Source of the DNA: Nemertoderma westbladi
Taxonomy: Eukaryota > Xenacoelomorpha > Nemertodermatida > Nemertodermatidae
Assembly: GCA_032718475.1 (NCBI GenBank)
Contig: JAUCBJ010007028.1
Coordinates: 124,001 to 188,000, forward strand
DNA length: 64,000 bases
Reading direction: 5' to 3'
Each line of letters opens with the position of its first letter. Position 1 is the stretch's first letter. Positions 52,881 through 61,886 of this stretch are shown here, piece by piece. The notes beneath the pieces are model-generated. The model was not told where the DNA came from and searched no databases. It was given only the letters and a program-made list of their open reading frames with translations. The translations under genes and the position numbers were made by a program.

Positions 52881-52989
52881 GTGGGAGACTGTGGACGTTT
52901 AACCTGGTTATTAACCTGGTTATTAAGGTATTCTCCATGTTCTGAGATGCTTTGTTAGTGGAATTATCTGGATAGATTTTGTTTGGAAA

Positions 52990-53095
52990 ATTATGCCTCA
53001 CTGATGCCCAGACTATGCATCACAGAGGCCCAGACTATGCCTCACTGAAGCCCAGACTATGCCTCACTGAGGCCCAGGCTATGCCTCACTGTCAG
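52990..53095 (+). repeat. Short minisatellite (~22-23 bp, four units)
   Basis: Units of cccagactatgcctcactga repeat four times with small changes. Confidence 0.8.
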
Positions 53096-53226
53096 TGTCG
53101 GCACCTACCTACCGGTACTACTGTAGTTTACAGTTATCACTTTTACAAATATCTTAATAATTCTTCAATCTAATTTTTGTAATTATTATCCTGCATTCTT
53201 TGCTTCTTTTTATGGTTTGTTTATCC

Positions 53227-53254
53227 CTGATGATGGCTACTGTGTAGTTGAAAC
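53227..53254 (+). ncRNA. Hammerhead-ribozyme-like core
   Basis: CTGATGA (53227-53233), stem GGCTAC/GTAGTT with a TGT loop (53235-53249, two G-U pairs), then GAAAC (53250-53254). This is the core order of hammerhead ribozymes and of a sequence common in Penelope-like retroelements. Stems I and III are not clear, so it may be a decayed copy. Confidence 0.4.
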
Positions 53255-53531
53255 GTTGGAAATTATATAATACTGTAATCTAATATATTAATATAGCGGA
53301 ATAATTGAAATATGTAATTATTTTCAGTATGTTTACTACTCACCTTTCTGAGCCGTCTTCACCTTCGCTCAAAAAATAATGGGGGTGTGCAGTAATATAA
53401 AAATAAAGGTTTTCAGGATTTAAACACTGTACCCAGGGAAACACAGCTCCATCGTCAGCTGTGTACTTTTGAATCCCTATCCCTATTTACTGTAAATACA
53501 GCATTGCACGAATTGACCAATATTACAGGAA

Positions 53532-55710
53532 ACTACTACTACTAGGATCGGCAGGCTGCATTGCAGCTGCATTTTTAAGAATGCTGTGCCGGCTTATCGA
53601 GAAAATTGCACCGCCACAACTCCCTATCACCAATGACATTTGCTAGATCATCCGCATCTTCAAGGCCAGTGTCCTTTAAGATGCGTCTCAAGAAAGTCAT
53701 GGGCTGTCCACCATGCTTATTCACTCCATGAGGCTGCCAAAGTACAAGATTATGCACTGGCTGGTCTTCACGGCGAAAGCAATGTCCTACAAAGCGGAGG
53801 CGATTTTGTTCTAGTGTCAAGCTTGGGGGAACCAATGAGACACCTCCAATGTTATATAGTGTCTGGTTGGAGATGTGTGCATTGTACTTGACACAATGAA
53901 CCCGGCGTAGCATTCTTGTAAATGTGCCATCCAGAGATTTGGTGTCCTCAGCAGTTAGAGCCCAGTATGTACTCCCATAGAGGAGTACTGGAACTACTGC
54001 TGCTCTAAATATCCGGACCTTAAGTTTTCGATTAATTCTCGGTGACTTCCAAATCCTGGAAAGCCTTTCCCTTACGTATTCGACTACTTACTGACTTCCG
54101 GATCCATGATCCCAGGTAACAGAAATCATCCACATGCTCAAGCATACCATCGTTTGAGCTCATGCTCATCCAATCAGAGACTTGATGAGGACTTTCAAAG
54201 TTAACTGTCTAAATTTTGGTCTTTCTGGAGTTAATAAAAAGACCAACACTAGAAGCAGCATGTTCTAATGAGCTGAAGTGATTCTGAGAGTACTCCTAAG
54301 TCATCAGCAAAGTCTAGATCAGTTAGGTACTTGGCAGGATTTCCTCGACTTCTGGGGCCAGTAGGTGGAGTTATCATCACCCCATCATCATTATGATGAC
54401 CTAAGGACATGCGTAGAACATAGTCAACAACAATTATGAACGAGAATGGTGCAAGTGTGTCTCCCTAGAGGACGCCCCATAACACTTCAACAAATTTTTC
54501 TGTGTCACCGTCAACAGTAGACACAAATGTTGTCGAACCATCGTATACTGATCTGATTGCTGCAATAATTTCATCAGGAATCCCATTTAATGAAAGTATG
54601 CTGAACATACGCGAGCGAGAGACTGAATCAAAGGCCTTGAAGAAGTCAACAAAGATAAAAGCCAGATGCCTGTCTTTCTTTTTTGATAACTCTTCAATTA
54701 TCCTTCTAAGTGCCAGAGAGTTCCGTTATCCTTCTAGAGTGTTAGGTTGCCCTTCTTGGGAACTGGCACCAACTTATTTGTTTTCATTTCTTGTGGGACT
54801 CTTGTTGTACGGTACATGTCTACTATGATGGGATAGATGAGCTTTAAACACTCAGGTATTATAAAGAACTTAGGGGGAAAACCATCTACTCCACTGGCAC
54901 GATTGCAGCAGCCTTTACTTCTGCAAAGGAGATATCACCAATGGGAATGTCTGGGAGTATAGACGCAGACACTTTTACTTCTATAAAGTTATCAGGCAAT
55001 ACCCTGTCATTATTGAGGAGCTTTTCAAAGTGGGCCTTCCAACCATTGAGGCGATCGGCTGGTGATTCAGCCTTAACCTTGGTGGTTGGTTGGCTTTTTC
55101 GACCAGCAAGCAAGTTGATAGATCTCCATGCCTGGGATGATTGCCTGTTGTCGTCAGCATCATTGATGGCATCAACCTGTTGGTTTATTAGTTCCTGTAA
55201 ATTAACAGAGTACTGCCTGTTCAGGGACCTAGATGCAGCCTTAACTGCATTCTTGGCCGCTGTAGTCTGTTTGAGTCGGGACTATTTCTGCGCCTTGTAG
55301 AGGTCATTTAGGCACTTCTGAATTTTGTTGTCAATCCAGGGGGCCCGTTTCCTGTTTCGAGGGTATACAGGAACTGTTTCTGCAGCTGCTAACTTAACTG
55401 CCTCTGTGAAGGCAGTATAGCCCTCACAGTGACCTGCCGCCTCAGAGGCATGAACCTCATACCTCTGTTGCTTAGCTGTAGTGTGAAGCTGGATCTCACA
55501 CTTGGCTGTTGCAACAGAGAGGACCAGCCAAGTATATGGGTCCTTAATCCAGGACCAAGGGCGTCCTTATCCCAGAACGAAGGGGGTCCTAGTTACAGGA
55601 CCAGATTTTCCCTAGTAAGAGGGTCTATGCAGCTACAGGTGGCACCTCCTTTATGCTGCATGGAGGTGGCAAGTTTTCTTGATCAATGACCTAGAATACC
55701 TGACCTGACC
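53532..55710 (-). pseudogene. RTE-like LINE copy 3, degenerate with internal deletions
   Basis: It has the same 3' end as copy 2 (53532) and the same 5' end (55710). RT and linker blocks remain (frames 53575-53913, 54886-55113 and others). It shares with copy 1 the deletion filled by gagttccgttatccttc (54720) and ~61 bp of 5' flank, so the two loci are duplicates. It also lacks the endonuclease region: near 55528 the sequence jumps from gcaacagagaggaccag to the 5' untranslated ccaagtatatgggtcc. Confidence 0.85.
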
Positions 55711-55771
55711 TTACAGGAAACGCAAAAGAATAGGTAGGCCTACTGAAATACAGAAATAAAAGAAATCAGAC

Positions 55772-57211
55772 TGTTGTGTCCCCTACGGTAGGGACTACCC
55801 TACGGCCTACAAATCTACTAATCAGAAGCTATAGAATATCTCTAACCGTAGAGTCCAGTAGTATACCGCTTACCAGATCCTAGTAACGATGTATCTTACT
55901 ATAAGACTCTAGTAATGAAACGGGCTCGTACAGTATCTGACAACAAATCCCAGTCCAGGATATCTAAACAAACAGATACAATACACAAACTACTACTGGC
56001 GAGGAGACTGTACGTGAGCGGGTCTAATGCCTACGAACTAGACAAAAGGATACCTGTCCTCTAACCGGTATGGCAGATGTACAGTTACAGTAACAGACCA
56101 AACTTACGGGAAAACAATCCCCGCGCAGCGAATCCTAACTATCGCTGACAGTCCTAAATACCGTAACTTGCCGCGGTGTGATTTATATGGTTTATATACG
56201 AGCTAAGTGGGTTACAGACCTAGCGTAACAATAACTGATCCCCCTGTACGAAATCAGTCTAAAGAGGGTCGTGCCTAATGTAACGATACTGCTGGGTAGA
56301 AAACAACAGTTTTATAACGAATAATGAAATACTCCATGCCATAACTAAATATCAGATCCGAATTCTACAAATACAGATAAATTCTGCCTAAATCTAAAGT
56401 GCGCTATAACTAGTAGGAACTCTAAGGGTCAATATGTTTTAGGGCGTGTGTGTGTGGGTGTGTTACAATTAATAAAACAATTTGGTGTATATCATTTACT
56501 AGGTTTTAGTGATTTTCTGACTGAAATAATACCGTGCGCTAGCTACTAAAATAAACTAGTTGCGTTTGTAGAACTTTATACTCACAAATGACGTCAAAGC
56601 TCTCTCCTTCCTATCCACAACTCAACTGGGCAACCACGGTGTTAGTAACTACACCCGTGATCGGCACAAATACCAGATTCTGGTTGTAAGATAAGAAATA
56701 GGGGTTAATTGCTACCGTACGTTAGCTGATGTGGTATACAAATTTGATTCTAGAATTTTGTTGCTGCGGTAGTTAGCAGCAAATACCTATCAGTACGTGG
56801 CAAGGCGCGGTAGGATATTAATAAACCTCCCTAGGCCAAGCGGTGTGCTGGTAGCAGAAATACTCCTTGCCAGATCAAATAACTAACTCCAGGTAGGAGG
56901 GGGGGGGGGGGGGGGGGGGGGGGTACTAATGTATGTTCCACAAAGCGAACCGGTACCAAACAGTCAGTACTAACAAATCACTAAATTATGGAACGTATGC
57001 TGTCCGTACATAATATGTACTTGCGTACTGACGAACGGCAATAGCTCGCACCTGTGAGGTATACAGGTAACCCAGGGGTTTGCAGGACTGACAAAGGGGG
57101 GGGGGGGGGGGGGGGGGGGTTCCACCTGAAATATAATTATTTGATCCTAAATTTTGCGGCGTCCCAGGACGGCATCACACTTACCCTGATCTATAGGTCT
57201 TACGTCGGGCA
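55772..57211 (-). mobile_element. Solo or partial LTR, ~1.44 kb
   Basis: On the minus strand it starts TGCCCGACGTAAGACC and ends GGGGACACAACA (TG...CA). It contains the TATA module at 56118-56190 about 1 kb in, which gives U3 ~1 kb and R-U5 ~390 bp. U3 is repeated inverted at 34239-35040. The flanking bases (..cagac and agggt..) do not match, so there is no clean target duplication. Two long pure G runs lie inside (about 56897-56923 and 57088-57119 on the plus strand). Confidence 0.7.
56118..56190 (-). promoter_or_regulatory. TATA core promoter module of the LTR
   Basis: Minus strand CCATATAAATCACACCGCGG followed by TTAGGATTCGCTGCGCGGG; the same arrangement as 1759-1845. Confidence 0.5.
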
Positions 57212-58479
57212 AGGGTGTTTGCGCTTTTAGACCTTTAGAAGTTTAACCCGCTAATTTCAGATGTCTTTTAGTTTGTAAATCGACTTTAGCCTATGACAAG
57301 TATTTGATACACTACATTAGCCGAAGCCAGCCTATGCGCGACCATTCACCCGCTGGATATACCCGGGAGACTGGATTAGGATGCTTTGACCTTATTGCAG
57401 TGTAAGCCTACTGTATTATTCGATTGATCGTTAATATATAATCTCTGACAAACATTATTCACTTTCGGGAAATATTAACAGTTCCTTTAGGATGTGGCGC
57501 TCTAAATATGTAAACAGAGTTATGACTTATACTAAACACAATGGTATGGCTTATGATTCACGTATAAGGCGCATTGTTTAGAAGATGCTTTGTTATCAGT
57601 CACACTCCTGCACACTACCGGTACCGCACAATACTGCACACTGATCTGCCGACCGTCACTGAATTTGATCATACATAAAGAGAACAGCAATTGACTCATG
57701 TAGTGCCTATGAAATAGCATTAGATTCACTCCAAACCAATATAATTTAAGTCGCAATTGCTATATGTAACCAATCTCTAACCTTCAGTATATCAAGAAGA
57801 TTGGGGTTTTATGGTTATTTATCGATATTCTCCAAATATAACAATATTCCATCAACTGATACAATTAATAACCGACAGTAAATAGCAGTAAAATAATGCG
57901 GTGTGTACTGGTACTGGTACCGATTGTTGAGGTATGGTATGATATGTTTGTTTGAGCCAGGTGCCAGGTGCCAGGATAACAGTTATACGTTTCTATAATC
58001 AAAGCCTACTAATGTTTGGCTAAAGTCTGAAACTTAAAATAATTCCACAGCCGATGTTCTGGCATCAGGAAGTTGGAAAAAACCAACACTGAACTCGCCC
58101 AGCACGATTTGCAGAGTTATCTCCACACATAAAATGAAAATCGCCCTGATTGGCTGCTAAGCCGAACAAAGAACCCATAGGGCCAACGGCCGTTTCCATG
58201 TCAGCAAACCAGCTGGTAGATGTCGTAATCTGAGTCATCAAGGCTACACTGTGCTAAGAGGATTTTGGCGTATTGCGGCATTAGTGGCTTGTTATGTCCG
58301 CCAAAGTACACATACAGAAAGAACAGCTTTTATGTCCGCTAAAACACCTACACGGTACTTTGCGGGCAAAGGGACTGATTATATCCGCAAAAGCTTTTAC
58401 ACCGCTCCCAGAAAATGGGATTCAAGTCTATGAAATATACGAAATCACAGTTTCTAAAATACAAAAATACTCTAAACAG
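57212..58479. other. Stretch without recognisable gene
   Basis: No ORF supported on either strand. GGTACCGGTACC-type words are common, and gccaggtgccaggtgccagg is a short tandem near 57957. It is probably unassigned transposon debris and the 3' side of the Gag-like element. Confidence 0.4.
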
Positions 58480-58863
58480 TTAGTCTTTCTTGCGTGGACG
58501 GCGTTTACGCAGTTTTTTAAAGCTAGCAAGAGTCTTTTTCTCTTTGGGGCGAGCCACTTTACTAGGAGGGCTATAACTCCTGGGTGAAGGGTGCAATATG
58601 ATTGCATCAGAAGGTGTAGGATTATGGTCGGTGTATCTGCCGGTCGAAGTGCCTGGTTGGTCGACGTCAACTTCGGTGGAGAGAGGTCTAACGGCCTTTA
58701 GAGCGCGTTTCAGGACAGCAGCTCTTACGGGTCCTTGACGAGTGGTCTGAACGAGAGCCGTGGGCGGACCATAGGCAGTGAGAAACTTCCTTGGTTTAAT
58801 GGTTCTTTCCAACTCGCGTTCTCGGGCTCGATATTCGTAGGGCCGTCGATATACTTCCTGTAA
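58480..58863 (-). pseudogene. Gag-like polyprotein of unknown retroelement, basic C-terminal tail
   Basis: The frame continues directly from 58864-60081 after one TAG (58864-58866): LQEVYRRPYEYRARERE, then Pro/Ser/Thr-rich sequence, ending in a strongly basic RPKEKKTLASFKKLRKRRPRKK. A basic tail after zinc knuckles suits nucleic-acid binding. Either the TAG is a decay mutation or the tail is a separate or readthrough product. Confidence 0.55.
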
Positions 58864-60081
58864 CTATGGATGCGAGTTGATAAATAAATCGCCATATTCT
58901 GGATCTTGACGGATAAAATTGATCAAGTTATAGGAATGAATATCGTTAGGATTAACGCTCCTAAGAAATTTGCGTACAAATTTGGTTGAAATACATTCTC
59001 CGACACGCTTCATTAGTTCGTAACTCAGTGTGCGTGATTTCTGTTCGACGGACGCGAATAGATAAGGATGGAACACATAAACTCCTTCGTAGGCGCGTCC
59101 AGGGTAATAGCGATGGCGTGAATCACAATGTAAATCAGCGTTCGCTTCCCAAGCTCGAATGTAACGTAGTGTAATCAATTCATCTACGCTTTCTAGATCG
59201 TGATTGAAAGGGCAATCAAAACTGGCATGTCCTTTTAGTTGACAATGGTGGCATTGAGTCATAAATTGGGGGCAGACTGCAAAACTGTGCAAGTTATTGA
59301 GTCTGCAATATGCACAATAGATTTCCATTGCTGGTTGTTTGTGGAAATAGGAGCAGGGTACGTTTGAGTCCATGGGCGTAATATGGTCTCTCGATGCGCA
59401 TAACCGACAACGTTGAATAACAGAGGAGTGTAAGTTCTGTATACAAATATCTTTGAAAATTGCAAATCCAGCGCTATCTAACTTCTCCGCAGCTGAGTCT
59501 CTTAGGCTGAGCTTGGTCAATGCGCGGTCCTTGAATTGGCTATCAACGTTACGGAACGGGGTTAAAAAACAGCTGAAACATTCGAAGCGGATGAATTTAT
59601 TATGTTCATCTAGCTTAGAGAGTTTGGTTCCAAGTATTAATGGATGGGCGCGTATAGTACGACTGCACACATCAGCTAGCCAACCGGCAAGTGTGGTGTT
59701 TTCAAAGATTGTGTATATAGCCAGGGAAGGCCGAAGTGGAACACTCATGAAGCTATACACGACGCCAGGTGCGGGCAATGGTCCGTCAAAGTATAATCGA
59801 GAATAATGGTCTCCATATACTTGTTGATAGTTGATAGGATTTCCGACTTTGAAATTCCATCCGTATTCCTGAAAGGCAAGATGTCCGATGGAAGTTCGTT
59901 GTACTTTAGTGATGCTGCTGGACGTATTGGCATACATTGTGCGGAAGAAACCTCGGCCTTCTGCCCAGGGAGCAATCAGCTGAGTATCCACGAAAGGATA
60001 TTTTCGGATATTATTTTCGGATATTAAGGATTCTTTCGTTGAACAACATCTCGAGCACGGGCTGGGGTAACATCGATCCAT
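58864..60081 (-). CDS. Gag-like polyprotein of unknown retroelement, zinc-knuckle part
   Basis: 405 aa, matching 30754-32646 along its length. Conserved blocks: YPFVDTQLIAPWAEGRGFF near the N terminus; zinc-knuckle region CRLC....H, CAYCRLNNLHSFAVC (five residues before His) and CHHCQLKGHASFDC at about residues 225-295; and VFHPYLFASVEQKSRTLSYEL near the C terminus. No protease, RT or integrase motif. It overlaps the end of 60011-61624 by 71 bases in the +1 frame. In the left-hand copy the two parts are in one frame, so this is either +1 recoding or a one-base change. The natural start is therefore unlikely to be the ATG at 60081. Confidence 0.65.
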   Translation of the reverse strand: MDRCYPSPCSRCCSTKESLISENNIRKYPFVDTQLIAPWAEGRGFFRTMYANTSSSITKVQRTSIGHLAFQEYGWNFKVGNPINYQQVYGDHYSRLYFDGPLPAPGVVYSFMSVPLRPSLAIYTIFENTTLAGWLADVCSRTIRAHPLILGTKLSKLDEHNKFIRFECFSCFLTPFRNVDSQFKDRALTKLSLRDSAAEKLDSAGFAIFKDICIQNLHSSVIQRCRLCASRDHITPMDSNVPCSYFHKQPAMEIYCAYCRLNNLHSFAVCPQFMTQCHHCQLKGHASFDCPFNHDLESVDELITLRYIRAWEANADLHCDSRHRYYPGRAYEGVYVFHPYLFASVEQKSRTLSYELMKRVGECISTKFVRKFLRSVNPNDIHSYNLINFIRQDPEYGDLFINSHP

Positions 60082-61624
60082 TGATACCCATGGCCGGTTT
60101 GCGCTCGGTGTCTATGACATAACGCTGCGCGAGTTCGAATTGTCCATGTCGGAGATTCTTTTGTATTTTGGTGAGAGTCTCAAAAGAATAATCAATCACA
60201 TCGGAACACGCTCGAGTAAACACGTGGGTAGAACCTGCTAATCCTCGTATATGTATCATGCGCGTAGTTCCTAATTTTCCGACCGGAACGCTACCTTCGT
60301 TATCGTAGGTGACAACTCCATACATTTCAATGACATTAAGAGTTTTGTTCCACTCTTTGGTGGCGTTCTCTAGGGTCATCCCTACTGGATGCCACAAAGT
60401 GGCGCATTGGCTAGCGTCAGGGAGATCACTATACTTCAGGTACTGAGTGGTATACGTCTCCACATTTCCATATCTTTGTATTCTCTCTTCTTCGAATAAT
60501 ACGTCGAGATTCCAATGGACTAATCGAGTTTTAATAAATCCATTGAGATTATACGGAGGTGTTGTATCCTTCTCGATTCTAGAAACGTTGTATGGTTTTC
60601 TGAAGGAGTTTACTTTCACTAACTGATCCAGATGTTTCTGCAATTGTTTGAGTTTGACAAGGTCGAGAGGATTTATTAGCGGTAGAAACCTTAGATTATG
60701 CGTCGGGTCTTCAGGTTTTACCATATAATATTGAGTCAGATTGACATAATAAGGGTGGTCTTTAATCCCATAAAACGAGTTCGGTAAAGGTCTAGCGTGT
60801 ATGATGACATCGTGCACCATACAACGGACAAGATCCGCTCGATTGTCCGGAGGTTCAATGAGTATACCGTCAACATAAGCGGCCTCGATTGGCGGACACT
60901 GTAACATAGGAGCGTCAGCGATAAGATTTCGTGATCTTATGTTGATATCAACCGGTTGGGGTTGTATCGTCGCGAAGAGTTTGTCTCCGAAATGGGGAAC
61001 CATCGAGGGATGAAGGACGGTTTTAGAGTAGAGATCCGTCATAAGGATTTGAGCTTCGGGTTGGGCTAAAGTGGCTTCTTCTCTCTCATCCATTTCAGTG
61101 TGTTTCTCCTTGAGTTGGTTTTCCTCAACTTGTCGCTGTAGGCGTTCATCTAAAAACTCTTGTAGAGAATACGTGCGTCCAAGCTCGATGTCTTCCTCGA
61201 GGTTTTGGATTTCTCGATCAAACTGTGGCAAGGCCAACTCCTTCACCGATTGGACTTGTTGCTGTAATTTACGTTTCTCTAAACAATCTTGCATTCCTTT
61301 TCCAATCTTCTGCCGAATAGCGTCTAACGCGTTTCTTATAACGCTCTCCTCGACTTCAGTGGTGGGTTGCATTGGGGTTAAACCTGGACGATTGTAAGGA
61401 TTAAACGGTGATATTAGATGCCCGCGTCCCAATCCGGCTAGGTAGAATGGGCGAATATCTAACGAACCCACTACCGGGGTGCCACCGGTTAATTGTTCGG
61501 GTAACACTAAATCTTTGAACAGTGAATATAGTTCGGGAGGATCCGTGATACTGTTAGGATCAAGAGTTTGAGGTCTCACTGGGGAATGAGGAGGCCTGAC
61601 AAAGTATTCCGGAACTCTGATCAT
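60011..61624 (-). CDS. Gag-like polyprotein of unknown retroelement, N-terminal part
   Basis: 537 aa, open. The first 90 residues are Pro-rich. Residues about 95-200 form a long coiled coil (KRKLQQQVQSVKELALPQFD..., heptads of Leu/Glu/Lys). The last 180 residues match the end of 8067-9733 (LWHPVG..., TYDNEGS...). Coiled coil followed by a conserved domain and zinc knuckles is a Gag-like layout. Upstream by 263 bp on the same strand is a LINE RT; whether it belongs to the same element is unknown, because the other copy has a BEL Pol upstream instead. Confidence 0.65.
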   Translation of the reverse strand: MIRVPEYFVRPPHSPVRPQTLDPNSITDPPELYSLFKDLVLPEQLTGGTPVVGSLDIRPFYLAGLGRGHLISPFNPYNRPGLTPMQPTTEVEESVIRNALDAIRQKIGKGMQDCLEKRKLQQQVQSVKELALPQFDREIQNLEEDIELGRTYSLQEFLDERLQRQVEENQLKEKHTEMDEREEATLAQPEAQILMTDLYSKTVLHPSMVPHFGDKLFATIQPQPVDINIRSRNLIADAPMLQCPPIEAAYVDGILIEPPDNRADLVRCMVHDVIIHARPLPNSFYGIKDHPYYVNLTQYYMVKPEDPTHNLRFLPLINPLDLVKLKQLQKHLDQLVKVNSFRKPYNVSRIEKDTTPPYNLNGFIKTRLVHWNLDVLFEEERIQRYGNVETYTTQYLKYSDLPDASQCATLWHPVGMTLENATKEWNKTLNVIEMYGVVTYDNEGSVPVGKLGTTRMIHIRGLAGSTHVFTRACSDVIDYSFETLTKIQKNLRHGQFELAQRYVIDTERKPAMGINGSMLPQPVLEMLFNERILNIRK

Positions 61625-61886
61625 GGGTTTATTTAGTGATCGTTTGAGGCGAGCGATCGTAGGTGATATATTATATTATATAATTATAGACTTAAAATTA
61701 TAGCACAAATAAATTTCCCGACGTAATCATAAGTCCTTAAAAGAATGTGAAAATATCGGACTAAGCAAAATAATAATTACAAATTCAAATTCACTACACA
61801 AGTAAGAAAATAAATTTATTTTATTTTACAGGAAGAAACATTTGTTAGAGTAATTGTATTACTAAAATTAATAGAAGACGTAGTAA
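61625..61886. other. Spacer between LINE RT and Gag-like gene
   Basis: AT-rich, no gene. It probably holds the LINE 3' end and the promoter or leader of the Gag-like gene. Confidence 0.4.

Noticed and set aside
57532-57756. 74-aa minus-strand ORF
   Set aside because: No recognisable pattern or context.
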